Assembly: GCA_012517575.1 (NCBI GenBank)
Contig: JAAYUQ010000011.1
Location: 1-64,000 of the forward strand
Origin: Bacteroidales bacterium
GTDB taxonomy: Bacteria; Bacteroidota; Bacteroidia; Bacteroidales; Paludibacteraceae
Direction: 5' to 3'
DNA length: 64,000 nucleotides
The notes beneath the pieces were generated by a model that made no database searches, was not told the origin of the DNA, and saw nothing but the letters and a program-made list of their open reading frames with translations. The position numbers and the translations under genes are program-made. Below, piece after piece: positions 55,069-64,000 of this stretch (positions are counted from its first letter, which is position 1; the number at the start of each line of letters is the position of its first letter).

Positions 55069-56256
55069 ATGGCAAAAGAAAAATTTGACAGGTCAAAACC
55101 ACATGTCAACATTGGAACAATCGGACATGTTGACCATGGTAAAACTACTTTGACCGCCGCTATTACCAAAGTGCTTGCTGAAAAAGGACTTGCTGAAATG
55201 CGATCTTTCGATTCTATCGATAATGCACCGGAAGAAAAAGAACGTGGAATCACCATTAATACTTCGCACGTAGAATATCAGACTGCTGCACGCCACTATG
55301 CTCACGTTGACTGTCCGGGACACGCCGACTATGTTAAAAACATGGTTACAGGTGCTGCTCAGATGGACGGAGCCATTATTGTGGTAGCTGCTACTGATGG
55401 TCCCATGCCACAGACTCGTGAACACATTCTTTTGGCTCGTCAGGTAAACGTGCCGAGATTGGTAGTATTTATCAATAAATGCGATTTGGTGGATGACGAA
55501 GAAATGCTCGACCTTGTAGAAATGGAAATGCGCGAACTTCTTTCATTCTACGATTTCGATGGCGACAATACACCCGTTATCCGTGGTTCAGCTTTGGGCG
55601 CATTGGATGGAGACCCCAAATGGGAAGCTAAAATTGTTGAGTTGATGGATGCTGTTGACAATTGGATTGAATTGCCACAGCGTGATGTTGACAAACCATT
55701 CCTGATGCCTGTTGAAGACGTATTTTCTATCACGGGACGTGGAACTGTTGCAACCGGAAGAATTGAAACCGGAATTGTAAAAGTTGGCGACGAAGTTCAG
55801 ATTATCGGATTAGGACATGAAGCAAAGAAAACGGTTGTAACCGGTGTGGAAATGTTCCGTAAAATTCTGGATCAAGGACAGGCTGGCGATAACGTTGGTT
55901 TGCTTTTGAGAGGTATCGATAAGGATGAAATCAAACGAGGCATGGTTATCACCCACCCGGGAGCCGTTACACCTCACAAAAAATTCAAAGCTGCTGTTTA
56001 TATTTTGAAAAAAGAAGAAGGTGGACGTCATACTCCATTCCATGATCACTATCGTCCTCAGTTCTATATTCGTACAATGGATGTTACCGGTGAAATTACC
56101 CTTCATGAAGGTGTAGAAATGGTAATGCCGGGCGACAACATAGAATTTACTGTAGAGTTAATTTATCCGGTAGCTTGCAGCGTAGGTTTGCGTTTTGCTA
56201 TTCGTGAAGGCGGACGTACGGTAGGTTCGGGACAGATCACAGAAATTTTGGATTAA
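55069..56256 (+). CDS. tuf: elongation factor Tu
   Basis: Translational GTPase of 395 residues. G1 GHVDHGKT (19-26), effector region [14 protein letters not shown]3 DCPGHADY, G4 NKCD, then domains 2 and 3 ending [14 protein letters not shown]. It carries aminoacyl-tRNA to the ribosome. The tRNA genes on both sides are probably in the same transcript, as in many bacteria. Confidence 0.98.
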   Translation: MAKEKFDRSKPHVNIGTIGHVDHGKTTLTAAITKVLAEKGLAEMRSFDSIDNAPEEKERGITINTSHVEYQTAARHYAHVDCPGHADYVKNMVTGAAQMDGAIIVVAATDGPMPQTREHILLARQVNVPRLVVFINKCDLVDDEEMLDLVEMEMRELLSFYDFDGDNTPVIRGSALGALDGDPKWEAKIVELMDAVDNWIELPQRDVDKPFLMPVEDVFSITGRGTVATGRIETGIVKVGDEVQIIGLGHEAKKTVVTGVEMFRKILDQGQAGDNVGLLLRGIDKDEIKRGMVITHPGAVTPHKKFKAAVYILKKEEGGRHTPFHDHYRPQFYIRTMDVTGEITLHEGVEMVMPGDNIEFTVELIYPVACSVGLRFAIREGGRTVGSGQITEILD

Positions 56257-56264
56257 TTTGACAG

Positions 56265-56285
56265 AAAGATGTTATCATCTTTTTT
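56265..56285 (+). terminator. possible weak terminator after tuf
   Basis: AAAGATG and CATCTTT form a 7-bp stem over TTAT, 8 nt past the tuf stop, merging into a T run. Short and AT-rich, so leaky. Confidence 0.45.
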
Positions 56286-56329
56286 GACATCACAAAAATA
56301 ATCATGAATTATTCTTTTTAAGTTATTTT

Positions 56330-56368
56330 CCTTTTACGGGTTTTGATGAATTCAAAGCCTGTAAAAGG
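56330..56368 (+). other. long hairpin between tuf and tRNA-Trp
   Basis: CCTTTTACGGGTTTTGA (56330-56346) pairs with TCAAAGCCTGTAAAAGG (56352-56368): 17 consecutive pairs including two G-U, loop of five. It is followed by AAAAATTA, not T, so it looks like an RNase III-type processing or stability element rather than a terminator. Confidence 0.6.
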
Positions 56369-56379
56369 AAAAATTACCT

Positions 56380-56456
56380 ACGGGCGTAGCTCAGTTTGGT
56401 AGAGCACTGGTCTCCAAAACCAGGTGTCGGGAGTTCGAGTCTCTCTGCCCGTGCCA
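56380..56456 (+). tRNA. tRNA-Trp (anticodon CCA)
   Basis: Acceptor ACGGGCG pairs with TGCCCGT (last pair G-U); anticodon stem CTGGT/ACCAG with loop CTCCAAA, anticodon CCA; discriminator G; the 3' CCA is encoded (56454-56456), unlike the other four tRNAs. Confidence 0.95.
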
Positions 56457-56471
56457 ATTTGTACAAAAAAC

Positions 56472-56663
56472 ATGAAAATAATTAACTATATCAAAGAGTC
56501 TTATTCAGAACTGGTTCATAAAGTTTCTTGGCCTTCGCTCTCGGAACTTACCAACAGCGCAGTTGTTGTATTGATTGCTTCCATCATCCTTGCGTTGATT
56601 GTGTGGGTTATGGATTTAAGTTTTGAATCTATCATGACGTTCATTTACGAAAAAATCTTTTAA
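56472..56663 (+). CDS. secE: preprotein translocase subunit SecE
   Basis: Single-helix inner-membrane protein of 63 residues from the ATG at 56472, directly after tRNA-Trp (a longer frame from 56424 would start inside the tRNA). ESYSELVHKVSWPSLSELTN is the SecE signature, followed by one transmembrane helix. Works with SecY. Upstream of nusG as in most bacteria. Confidence 0.94.
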   Translation: MKIINYIKESYSELVHKVSWPSLSELTNSAVVVLIASIILALIVWVMDLSFESIMTFIYEKIF

Positions 56664-56675
56664 TCTTTAATCAGT

Positions 56676-56681
56676 GGAGGT
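56676..56681 (+). promoter_or_regulatory. Shine-Dalgarno GGAGGT deciding the nusG start
   Basis: GGAGGT lies 7 nt before the GTG at 56689, favouring this start over the GTG at 56674, which would contain it. Confidence 0.65.
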
Positions 56682-56688
56682 CGAAAAA

Positions 56689-57237
56689 GTGTCTGAAACG
56701 ACAAATTTTAAATGGTATGTACTCCGTGCCATTAGTGGGAAAGAAAGCAAAGTAAAGGAATACATTGAGACAGAAATTAAAAATTCTGACCTAGGACAAT
56801 ATGTACGCCAGGTTTTGATCCCTACTGAAAAGGTTTTTCAGATTCGTAACGGCAAAAAAATTGCTAAAGAAAGGAATTGTATGCCGGGTTACGTCTTGAT
56901 AGAAGCCAATCTTATGGGTGAAGCTCTTCACCGTGTTCGCGAAACCCCCAATGTATTGGGCTTTTTAGGCGAAAAAAATAATATCCCAACACCCATCCGC
57001 ACTTCTGAAATTAATAGAATTTTAGGAACTATGGATGAGTTGCAGGAAAGCGAAGAAGAAATGATAACTCCTTTTATGGTAGGAGAAAATGTCAAAGTTA
57101 TCTTCGGACCTTTCTCGGGATTTAGTGGAACGATTGAAGAGGTAAACACCGAAAAGAAAAAACTCAAAGTTATGGTTATGATATTCGGTCGGAAAACTCC
57201 GCTCGAATTAGCGTTTACACAAGTAGAAAAGGAATAG
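56689..57237 (+). CDS. nusG: transcription termination/antitermination protein NusG
   Basis: Protein of 182 residues from the GTG at 56689. NGN domain: [35 protein letters not shown]-terminal KOW domain: [21 protein letters not shown]. Couples RNA polymerase to Rho or ribosome. Lies between secE and rplK in the classic order. Confidence 0.95.
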   Translation: MSETTNFKWYVLRAISGKESKVKEYIETEIKNSDLGQYVRQVLIPTEKVFQIRNGKKIAKERNCMPGYVLIEANLMGEALHRVRETPNVLGFLGEKNNIPTPIRTSEINRILGTMDELQESEEEMITPFMVGENVKVIFGPFSGFSGTIEEVNTEKKKLKVMVMIFGRKTPLELAFTQVEKE

Positions 57238-57292
57238 TTGGCTCGGTTACAGGTCAATTTTTCCGCTAACAACATCAAAAATTAAAACAATT

Positions 57293-57733
57293 ATGGCAAA
57301 AGAGATTGCTGGAGTAATTAAATTGCAGATAAAAGGAGGTGCAGCAAATCCATCTCCACCCGTAGGACCTGCTTTGGGTTCTAAAGGGATCAACATTATG
57401 GAGTTCTGTAAACAATTTAATGCCAGAACTCAGGACAAAGCCGGTAAAATATTACCCGTTGTCATTACTTACTATTCGGACAAATCATTCGATTTTGTTG
57501 TTAAAACACCACCGGTAGCCATTCAATTGCTCGAACTTACCAAAATCAAAAGTGGATCGCCCGAACCTAACCGTAAAAAGGTTGCAGAAATTTCGTGGGA
57601 TCAGGTGAAGGAGATTGCTCAGGATAAAATGGTTGACATGAACTGTTTTGAGGTGGAATCTGCTATGAGAATGGTAGCTGGAACGGCAAGAAGTATGGGT
57701 ATTACCGTTAAGGGTACTTTTCCGGGTAAATAA
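57293..57733 (+). CDS. rplK: 50S ribosomal protein L11
   Basis: Protein of 146 residues: [21 protein letters not shown] and [12 protein letters not shown] are standard. Forms the GTPase-associated centre with 23S rRNA and is the site of stringent factor activation and thiostrepton binding. rplA follows after 21 nt. Confidence 0.97.
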   Translation: MAKEIAGVIKLQIKGGAANPSPPVGPALGSKGINIMEFCKQFNARTQDKAGKILPVVITYYSDKSFDFVVKTPPVAIQLLELTKIKSGSPEPNRKKVAEISWDQVKEIAQDKMVDMNCFEVESAMRMVAGTARSMGITVKGTFPGK

Positions 57734-57754
57734 CAATTAAACACTTCAATTACA

Positions 57755-58450
57755 ATGAGTACATTAACAAAAAATCGAAGATCCGCTTTAGAAAAAATTG
57801 AAGCTGGAAAATCATATTCACTTATTGAAGCTGCAAAATTAGTAAAGGAAGTTACCACTACTAAATTTGACGCTTCTGTGGATATTGATGTGCGTTTAGG
57901 AGTTGATCCCCGTAAGGCCAATCAGATGGTACGTGGAGTCGTTTCCCTTCCTAATGGAACAGGGAAACAGGTGAAAGTACTTGCTTTGTGTCCTCCGGAA
58001 CTGGAAGCTGCCGCTAAAGAAGCCGGCGCCGATTATGTCGGTCTGGACGAATACATCGAAAAAATCAAGGGTGGCTGGACAGATGTTGATGTCATCATTA
58101 CTACTCCCGCTGTGATGGGAAAATTGGGAGCACTTGGACGAATTCTTGGTCCTCGCGGTTTGATGCCCAATCCCAAAAGCGGTACGGTAACAAATGATAT
58201 TGCCAAGGCTATCAAAGAAGTTAAACAGGGAAAAATAGATTTCAAGGTTGACAAGTTCGGAATTGTTCATGCTTCTATCGGAAAAGTTTCCTTTACAGCA
58301 GAACAAATTGCTGAAAATGCACAGGAATTTATTTCTACGCTGATAAAACTGAAACCTTCTACAGCCAAAGGAACTTACGTAAAAAGCATTTATCTTTCTA
58401 GTACGATGAGTCCGGGTATAAAAGTGGATCCCAAATCAATTGAAATTTAA
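57755..58450 (+). CDS. rplA: 50S ribosomal protein L1
   Basis: Protein of 231 residues of the L1 stalk. Marks: [38 protein letters not shown], and [20 protein letters not shown]. In other bacteria L1 represses its own operon by binding the leader; a matching mRNA site was not identified here. Confidence 0.97.
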   Translation: MSTLTKNRRSALEKIEAGKSYSLIEAAKLVKEVTTTKFDASVDIDVRLGVDPRKANQMVRGVVSLPNGTGKQVKVLALCPPELEAAAKEAGADYVGLDEYIEKIKGGWTDVDVIITTPAVMGKLGALGRILGPRGLMPNPKSGTVTNDIAKAIKEVKQGKIDFKVDKFGIVHASIGKVSFTAEQIAENAQEFISTLIKLKPSTAKGTYVKSIYLSSTMSPGIKVDPKSIEI

Positions 58451-58461
58451 AGATTAAACTT

Positions 58462-58977
58462 ATGAAGAAGGAAGATAAAAGCACAATCATTGAACAGATT
58501 GAATCAGTTCTGAGCGAGTATCCTCATTTTTACCTGACTGACATAGGTGGCTTAAATGCTGCTCAGACCAGTGAGTTAAGGAAACTTTGCTACAAGGAAA
58601 AGGTTAAACTGGTAGTGGTTAAAAATACCTTGTTGAAAAAAGCACTGGACCGCTCTACGGTTGATTTCAGTGAATTGTATCCAACTTTGAAAGGTGAAAC
58701 TGCTCTCATGCTTTCCGATATGGCTAATGTGCCGGCAAAACTGATAAAAAACTTCAGTAACAAAAACAAAAAACCCGTTTTAAAGGCAGCATATGTTGAG
58801 GAAAGCTTTTACATTGGTGAAAATCAACTCGAAACACTCATCAATGTGAAGAGCAAGAATGAACTGATTGCCGACTTGATTGCTTTGTTGCAGTCTCCGG
58901 CTAAAAATGTCGTTTCAGCTCTACAATCAGGAGCGAATACTATTCATGGTGTCCTACAGACACTTTCTGAAAAATAA
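58462..58977 (+). CDS. rplJ: 50S ribosomal protein L10
   Basis: Protein of 171 residues, anchor of the L7/L12 stalk. HFYLTDIGGLNAAQTSELRK and VVKNTLLKKAL are the N-terminal rRNA-binding marks; the C-terminal helix carries the L12 dimers. Only 11 nt after rplA, so no room for a long autoregulatory leader. Confidence 0.95.
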   Translation: MKKEDKSTIIEQIESVLSEYPHFYLTDIGGLNAAQTSELRKLCYKEKVKLVVVKNTLLKKALDRSTVDFSELYPTLKGETALMLSDMANVPAKLIKNFSNKNKKPVLKAAYVEESFYIGENQLETLINVKSKNELIADLIALLQSPAKNVVSALQSGANTIHGVLQTLSEK

Positions 58978-59014
58978 TTTTTTAAATTAAAAACAAATCA
59001 AAAAATAGAATAAA

Positions 59015-59392
59015 ATGGCAGATTTGAAAGCTTTTGCAGAACAATTGGTTAACTTGACAGTAAAAGAAGTCAACGAGTTAGCACAGATTTTAAAAAATGA
59101 TTATGGTATCGAACCCGCTGCTGCAGCTGTTGCTGTTGCTGCTGGCCCATCAACTGCTGCAGCTGAAGCAGTTGAAGAAAAAACTGCTTTTGATGTAGTA
59201 TTGAAATCACCGGGAGCCAACAAACTGGCAATTGTAAAATTAGTTAAAGAACTCACCGGTTTGGGACTTAAAGATGCCAAAGATTTAGTTGACGCTGCTC
59301 CTTCTGTTATTAAGGAAGGTATTTCTAAAGATGAAGCTGAAGCCTTAAAAAATCAATTGGTTGAAGGCGGAGCTGAAGTCGAAATTAAATAA
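59015..59392 (+). CDS. rplL: 50S ribosomal protein L7/L12
   Basis: Protein of 125 residues. N-terminal dimerisation helices, an Ala-rich hinge ([18 protein letters not shown]) and the C-terminal domain [20 protein letters not shown] with [15 protein letters not shown] that recruits GTPase factors. A strong hairpin follows. Confidence 0.97.
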   Translation: MADLKAFAEQLVNLTVKEVNELAQILKNDYGIEPAAAAVAVAAGPSTAAAEAVEEKTAFDVVLKSPGANKLAIVKLVKELTGLGLKDAKDLVDAAPSVIKEGISKDEAEALKNQLVEGGAEVEIK

Positions 59393-59415
59393 TGTCAGCT
59401 GAATATCAGTAACTT

Positions 59416-59455
59416 GGTTTAGAACCTTTCACAGCGGGAGGTTCTAAACCTTTTT
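59416..59455 (+). terminator. attenuator between rplL and rpoB
   Basis: GGTTTAGAACCT (59416-59427) pairs perfectly with AGGTTCTAAACC (59439-59450), 12 bp over an 11-nt loop, then TTTTT. Since rpoB follows by 48 nt with no visible promoter, partial termination is expected, lowering rpoBC relative to the ribosomal genes. Confidence 0.82.
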
Positions 59456-59503
59456 GTCTATACAACATAGCGAGTTCATTGAACCCCAATAACCTCTTTG
59501 AAA

Positions 59504-62500
59504 ATGTCTTCATCTACTAACAATCAAAGAATAAATTTTGCTTCCATAAAAAATCAGTTGGAGTATCCTGATTTTTTGGAAGTGCAAGTGAAATCTTTCC
59601 AGGATTTTTTCCAAATGGATACACCCTCCGACAAACGAAAATCGGAAGGTTTATACAAAGTGTTTACAGAAAACTTCCCCATTGCTGATACTCGAAATAA
59701 TTTTGTACTCGAATTTATAGATTATTATATTGATCCACCCCGCTATTCTATCGAAGAATGTATTGAGCGAGGTTTAACCTATAGTGTGCCTTTAAAGGCA
59801 AAACTTAAACTTTACTGTACCGACCCTGAACACGAAGACTTCGACACTGTTATTCAAGACGTGTTTTTGGGTCCGATTCCTTACATGACTCCTAGAGGTA
59901 CTTTTGTTATCAATGGAGCCGAACGTGTTATTGTTTCTCAGTTGCACCGTTCGCCGGGCGTATTTTTTGGACAAAGTGTTCATGCCAATGGAACAAAATT
60001 GTATTCTGCCAGAATTATTCCATTTCGTGGTTCTTGGATAGAATTTGCTACCGACATAAACAATGTCATGTATGCCTATATCGACAGAAAGAAAAAATTG
60101 CCCGTTACAACCTTGCTCCGAGCTATCGGATTTGAAAGCGATAAGGATATTCTGGAAATTTTCAATCTGGCTGAAGAAATAAAAGTCAATAAATCCAATC
60201 TGAAAAAGGCTGTTGGCAGTAAATTGGCAGCCCGTGTGCTGAAAACATGGTTGGAAGACTTCGTTGATGAGGATACCGGCGAAGTGGTAACCATTGAACG
60301 TAACGAAATCATTATCGATCGTGAAACCGTATTGGGAAATGAGCATATTGATCTTATTCTCGAATCGGGAGCTCAAACCATACTGATACATAAAGAGGAG
60401 GCCAATCAGAACGATTACAGTATTATTTACAACACCCTTCAAAAAGATCCAAGTAACTCGGAAAAAGAAGCTGTTCTTTATATTTACAGGCAATTAAGAA
60501 ACGCAGAACCACCAGATGATGCTACTGCCCGTGAAGTAATCAACAATTTGTTCTTCTCGGAAAAGAGATACGATTTGGGCGAAGTTGGACGTTTTCGTAT
60601 CAATCAAAAGCTGAACATGACTACCGGCATGGAAGTGAAGGTGCTCACCAAAGAAGATATTATTGAAATTATAAAATATCTGATTGATTTGGTGAATTCT
60701 AAAGCTGAAGTGGACGATATCGATCACTTGAGTAATCGAAGGGTCAGAACAGTTGGCGAGCAATTGTACAATCAGTTTAGCGTCGGATTGGCTCGTATGG
60801 CACGTACAATACGGGAACGAATGAATGTTCGCGATAACGAAGTATTTACTCCCGGTGATTTAATCAACGCAAAAAGTATTTCATCTGTTATCAACTCATT
60901 TTTCGGTACCAATGCTTTATCGCAATTTATGGATCAACAGAATCCGTTGGCTGAAATTACGCACAAACGAAGAATGTCGGCTTTGGGACCTGGTGGTTTG
61001 TCACGCGAAAGAGCAGGTTTTGAAGTACGAGACGTTCATTATACTCATTATGGTCGTCTGTGTCCTATAGAAACTCCCGAAGGACCGAATATCGGACTTA
61101 TATCCTCTTTGTGTGTGTATGCAAAAATCAATGAACTTGGATTTATTGAAACTCCTTATCGTAAAGTAAATAATGGAGTAGTCGATCTGAGCGAAAACGG
61201 AATTAGCTACTATACCGCTGAAGAAGAAGAAGATTTGGTTGTAGCACAGGGAAATGCGCCACTTGATGAAAATGGAAAATTTATCCGTTCTAAAGTTAAG
61301 GCACGTCTTGGAGCTGATTTTCCCGTTGTTGATCCGATGGAAGTTCACTTAATGGATGTTTCTCCTTCACAAATTGCTTCAATTGCAGCCGGGTTAATAC
61401 CTTTTCTGGAACATGATGATGCCAATAGAGCTTTAATGGGTTCGAATATGATGCGGCAGGCAGTTCCGCTGTTACGGTGTGAAGCTCCAATCGTTGCTAC
61501 AGGCATAGAAGGAAGAGTAATACATGACTCGCGTACACAAATTACCGCCGAAGGTGATGGAGTAGTGGAATATGTTGATGCCAACTGCATTAAAATTCGC
61601 TATGACCGTACTGAAGAAGAAGAATTTGTTAGCTTCGATTCTGCAGTAAAGGAATACAAGCTTCCAAAATATCAAAAGACAAATCAAAATACGACCATAG
61701 ACCTGCGTCCGATTGTTCGCAGGGGAGACCGTGTGCATGAAGGTACAATTATCACCGAAGGCTATGGCAGTGAAAACGGAGAACTGGCTTTGGGTAAAAA
61801 CCTGAAAGTTGCTTTTATGCCATGGAAAGGTTACAACTTCGAAGATGCCATTGTGATTAACCAAAAAGTTGTTAGAGAAGATATCTTTACCTCCGTTCAC
61901 GTAGTGGAACAATTGTTGGACGTAAGAGAAACCAAGCGTGGCGCTGAGGAGTTTACTTCCGATATACCTAACGTGAGTGAGGATGCTACCAGCAATCTGG
62001 ACGAAAACGGAATTATTCGTGTCGGTGCTCGTGTGGAACCCGGAGATATCATTATCGGAAAAATCACCCCAAAAGGAGAATCGGATCCTTCTCCCGAAGA
62101 AAAGTTGCTTCGAGCAATTTTCGGCGACAAGGCTGGTGATGTAAAAGATGCTTCTCTGAAAGCCACACCGTCGTTGTCGGGGGTTGTCATTGGGAAAAGG
62201 TTATTCTCCAAAGCTCAGAAAAATCGTAAATCAAAATTGGCCGATAAGGCAGTTCTTCCAAAACTGGACGAAGAATTTGAAACACAAGCCAATGCGTTGC
62301 GTGAAACTTTGATAGAAAAGTTAATGAAGATTTTGAGCAACAAGACTTCTACTGGTGTTAAGGACTTTTTGGGTACCGATATTATACCTCGAAACAGTAA
62401 ATTTACATTAGACCGTTTGCGCGAAATAGATTATACCACCGTTCAGCTCGGAAAATGGACAAGTGATGCTCACACCAATGATTTGGTGAACAGCTTGATT

Positions 62501-63316
62501 ACCAATTTTCTTAGAAAATACAAAGAGCTGGATGCACAGTTAAAACGCCAAAAATTCAATATTACCATAGGTGATGATTTGCCAAGCGGCATTATGCAAA
62601 TGGCCAAAGTTTATATTGCCAAAAAGCGTAAAATTCGTGTGGGAGATAAAATGGCCGGTCGTCACGGGAATAAGGGTATTGTTTCGCGAATTGTACGCGA
62701 AGAAGATATGCCTTTCCTCGAAGATGGAACGCCTGTTGATATTGTGCTCAATCCATTGGGTGTACCATCGCGTATGAACTTGGGACAAATTTTTGAAAGT
62801 GTTTTGGGATGGGCTGGAAAAGAATTGGGAGTTCGTTTTGCAACGCCAATTTTTGATGGTGCCACACTTAATGACTTAAATGAATGGACAGATAAAGCCG
62901 GATTGCCACGTGCTGGTAAGTCTTACTTGTACGATGGTGGAACCGGCGAACGTTTCGACCAACCGGCTACAGTAGGCGTTATTTACATGATGAAACTGGG
63001 ACACATGGTAGAAGATAAAATGCATGCTCGTTCTATTGGTCCTTATTCGCTTATTACGCAGCAACCTTTGGGTGGAAAAGCTCAGTTTGGCGGACAACGA
63101 TTTGGAGAAATGGAAGTATGGGCACTCGAAGCATTCGGAGCTGCCAATATCTTGCGTGAAATTCTTACTGTTAAGTCGGATGATGTCAATGGACGTGCCC
63201 GAACTTATGAAGCAATCGTAAAAGGCGATCCAATGCCAACTCCGGGAATTCCCGAATCGTTGAATGTTTTACTTCACGAGTTGCGTGGTCTGTGCTTGAG
63301 CATTAATTTGGAATAG
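59504..63316 (+). CDS. rpoB: RNA polymerase beta subunit
   Basis: Protein of 1270 residues from the ATG at 59504 (a TTG six nt earlier is less likely). Marks: [10 protein letters not shown] region with [13 protein letters not shown], the rifampicin pocket around [20 protein letters not shown] with [28 protein letters not shown], and the C-terminal [20 protein letters not shown]. The rifampicin-pocket residues I can read ([15 protein letters not shown]) look wild type. rpoC follows after 85 nt. Confidence 0.97.
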   Translation: MSSSTNNQRINFASIKNQLEYPDFLEVQVKSFQDFFQMDTPSDKRKSEGLYKVFTENFPIADTRNNFVLEFIDYYIDPPRYSIEECIERGLTYSVPLKAKLKLYCTDPEHEDFDTVIQDVFLGPIPYMTPRGTFVINGAERVIVSQLHRSPGVFFGQSVHANGTKLYSARIIPFRGSWIEFATDINNVMYAYIDRKKKLPVTTLLRAIGFESDKDILEIFNLAEEIKVNKSNLKKAVGSKLAARVLKTWLEDFVDEDTGEVVTIERNEIIIDRETVLGNEHIDLILESGAQTILIHKEEANQNDYSIIYNTLQKDPSNSEKEAVLYIYRQLRNAEPPDDATAREVINNLFFSEKRYDLGEVGRFRINQKLNMTTGMEVKVLTKEDIIEIIKYLIDLVNSKAEVDDIDHLSNRRVRTVGEQLYNQFSVGLARMARTIRERMNVRDNEVFTPGDLINAKSISSVINSFFGTNALSQFMDQQNPLAEITHKRRMSALGPGGLSRERAGFEVRDVHYTHYGRLCPIETPEGPNIGLISSLCVYAKINELGFIETPYRKVNNGVVDLSENGISYYTAEEEEDLVVAQGNAPLDENGKFIRSKVKARLGADFPVVDPMEVHLMDVSPSQIASIAAGLIPFLEHDDANRALMGSNMMRQAVPLLRCEAPIVATGIEGRVIHDSRTQITAEGDGVVEYVDANCIKIRYDRTEEEEFVSFDSAVKEYKLPKYQKTNQNTTIDLRPIVRRGDRVHEGTIITEGYGSENGELALGKNLKVAFMPWKGYNFEDAIVINQKVVREDIFTSVHVVEQLLDVRETKRGAEEFTSDIPNVSEDATSNLDENGIIRVGARVEPGDIIIGKITPKGESDPSPEEKLLRAIFGDKAGDVKDASLKATPSLSGVVIGKRLFSKAQKNRKSKLADKAVLPKLDEEFETQANALRETLIEKLMKILSNKTSTGVKDFLGTDIIPRNSKFTLDRLREIDYTTVQLGKWTSDAHTNDLVNSLITNFLRKYKELDAQLKRQKFNITIGDDLPSGIMQMAKVYIAKKRKIRVGDKMAGRHGNKGIVSRIVREEDMPFLEDGTPVDIVLNPLGVPSRMNLGQIFESVLGWAGKELGVRFATPIFDGATLNDLNEWTDKAGLPRAGKSYLYDGGTGERFDQPATVGVIYMMKLGHMVEDKMHARSIGPYSLITQQPLGGKAQFGGQRFGEMEVWALEAFGAANILREILTVKSDDVNGRARTYEAIVKGDPMPTPGIPESLNVLLHELRGLCLSINLE

Positions 63317-63401
63317 AAAGATGAATGTTTTTTAAAATAGCATTCTTCTCTATTTGAAATTAATTTAAAATAGTCAATTTAATTAAATTGAAACAAAAAA
63401 T

Positions 63402-64000
63402 ATGGCTTTTAAAACTGATAATAAAATAAAGAGTAATTTCTCGAAAATTTCTATCGGATTGGCTTCACCCGAAGAAATTTTGAAATTGTCTCATGGCGAA
63501 GTACTCAAACCTGAAACGATTAACTACAGAACTTACAAGCCCGAAAGAGACGGCTTGTTTTGCGAACGCATTTTCGGCCCTGTAAAGGACTATGAATGTC
63601 ATTGCGGAAAATACAAACGTATTCGTTACAAGGGAATTGTTTGTGATCGTTGCGGTGTTGAAGTTACAGAGAAAAAAGTTCGTCGCGAAAGGATGGGACA
63701 CATACAGTTGGTTGTGCCCGTTGCACATATATGGTATTTCCGTACTTTACCAAGTAAAATTGGTTATCTGCTGGGGATGTCGAGCAAAAAACTGGAATCG
63801 ATAATTTATTATGAAAAATATGTGATTATTCAGGGCGGTATTCTTGAAAATGGCGACAACATTGCCACTGGAGAATTACTTACTGAAGAAGAATATTTGG
63901 ATATTTTGGATTCACTTCCCAAAGATAATCAACAATTGGAAGATACCGATCCCAATAAATTTATTGCAAAAATGGGAGCAGAAGCCATTTATGATCTACT
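63402..64000 (+). CDS. rpoC: RNA polymerase beta' subunit, N-terminal part (cut by window end)
   Basis: About 199 residues from the ATG at 63402 to the window edge. [20 protein letters not shown] and the zinc-binding [20 protein letters not shown] are the standard beta' opening, followed by the clamp region [20 protein letters not shown]. The rest lies outside the window. Confidence 0.96.
   Translation, partial: MAFKTDNKIKSNFSKISIGLASPEEILKLSHGEVLKPETINYRTYKPERDGLFCERIFGPVKDYECHCGKYKRIRYKGIVCDRCGVEVTEKKVRRERMGHIQLVVPVAHIWYFRTLPSKIGYLLGMSSKKLESIIYYEKYVIIQGGILENGDNIATGELLTEEEYLDILDSLPKDNQQLEDTDPNKFIAKMGAEAIYDL

Noticed and set aside
59792-60493. Open frame of about 230 codons antisense to rpoB.
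   Set aside because: Shadow of rpoB with no recognisable domain.

Overview
The window reads as core chromosome of an anaerobic Bacteroidota organism, most likely order Bacteroidales. The support is: (i) many promoters with the phylum-specific -7 box TAnnTTTG and few Shine-Dalgarno sites; (ii) the Bacteroidota-type ArgF' (N-acyl-ornithine transcarbamylase); (iii) PorW and PorX of the type IX secretion system (T9SS); (iv) DUF3098-uppP-truB-queA gene order; (v) the cluster tRNA-Thr, Tyr, Gly, Thr, tuf, tRNA-Trp, secE, nusG, rplKAJL, rpoBC. A flavodiiron protein and an adenosylcobalamin riboswitch fit an anaerobe. Species cannot be fixed from the sequence alone. I see no prophage, IS element, CRISPR array or plasmid backbone.

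Layout. 1-8.8 kb, mostly minus strand: S41 protease (cut by the window edge), dCMP deaminase and Mpl, a metallo-beta-lactamase-fold hydrolase (plus strand), a gamma-carbonic-anhydrase-like protein, then dnaG with a DUF3267 membrane protein, a radical SAM protein and a glycosyltransferase-like protein. 9-19 kb, plus strand: small membrane protein, porW-porX, an atypical DapB-like reductase, argF', apt, argB and an M20 (ArgE-like) hydrolase. 19-26 kb, minus strand: LOG protein, a strange GH16-like protein, a fused KdsA-HAD phosphatase, KdsD and a SPASM radical SAM protein in one run, preceded by gyrB. 26-36 kb: suhB, DUF2148, MFS; OYE-family and TerC proteins (minus); rpoN with a large palindrome on its promoter; a PAP2-like membrane protein; and a TonB-dependent receptor (minus) behind a cobalamin riboswitch. 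36-46 kb: LTA-synthase-like sulfatase (minus), serC, serA, flavodiiron protein, DUF3098, uppP, truB, queA and a GH172 protein. 46-54 kb: uup interrupted by an in-frame TGA (minus), mnmD, rpsO, waaA, hisS, rpsU, xerC, hpf. 54-64 kb: five tRNAs, tuf and the translation/transcription super-operon up to the start of rpoC.

How the genes connect. kdsD, kdsA-phosphatase and waaA make and attach KDO for lipid A; mpl and uppP recycle peptidoglycan peptide and carrier lipid. argF', argB and the M20 hydrolase are consecutive acylated-intermediate steps of arginine synthesis. serC and serA give serine. PorW and PorX belong to protein secretion.

Nothing here amounts to a proven new system. The best leads are the cytoplasmic GH16-like protein that has lost all three catalytic acids and sits inside the KDO operon, the KdsA-HAD fusion whose phosphatase carries KDN9P-phosphatase-like residues, Thr90 at the specificity position of ArgF', the perfect 15-bp inverted repeat over the rpoN promoter, and the nonsense codon in the second Walker A motif of uup.
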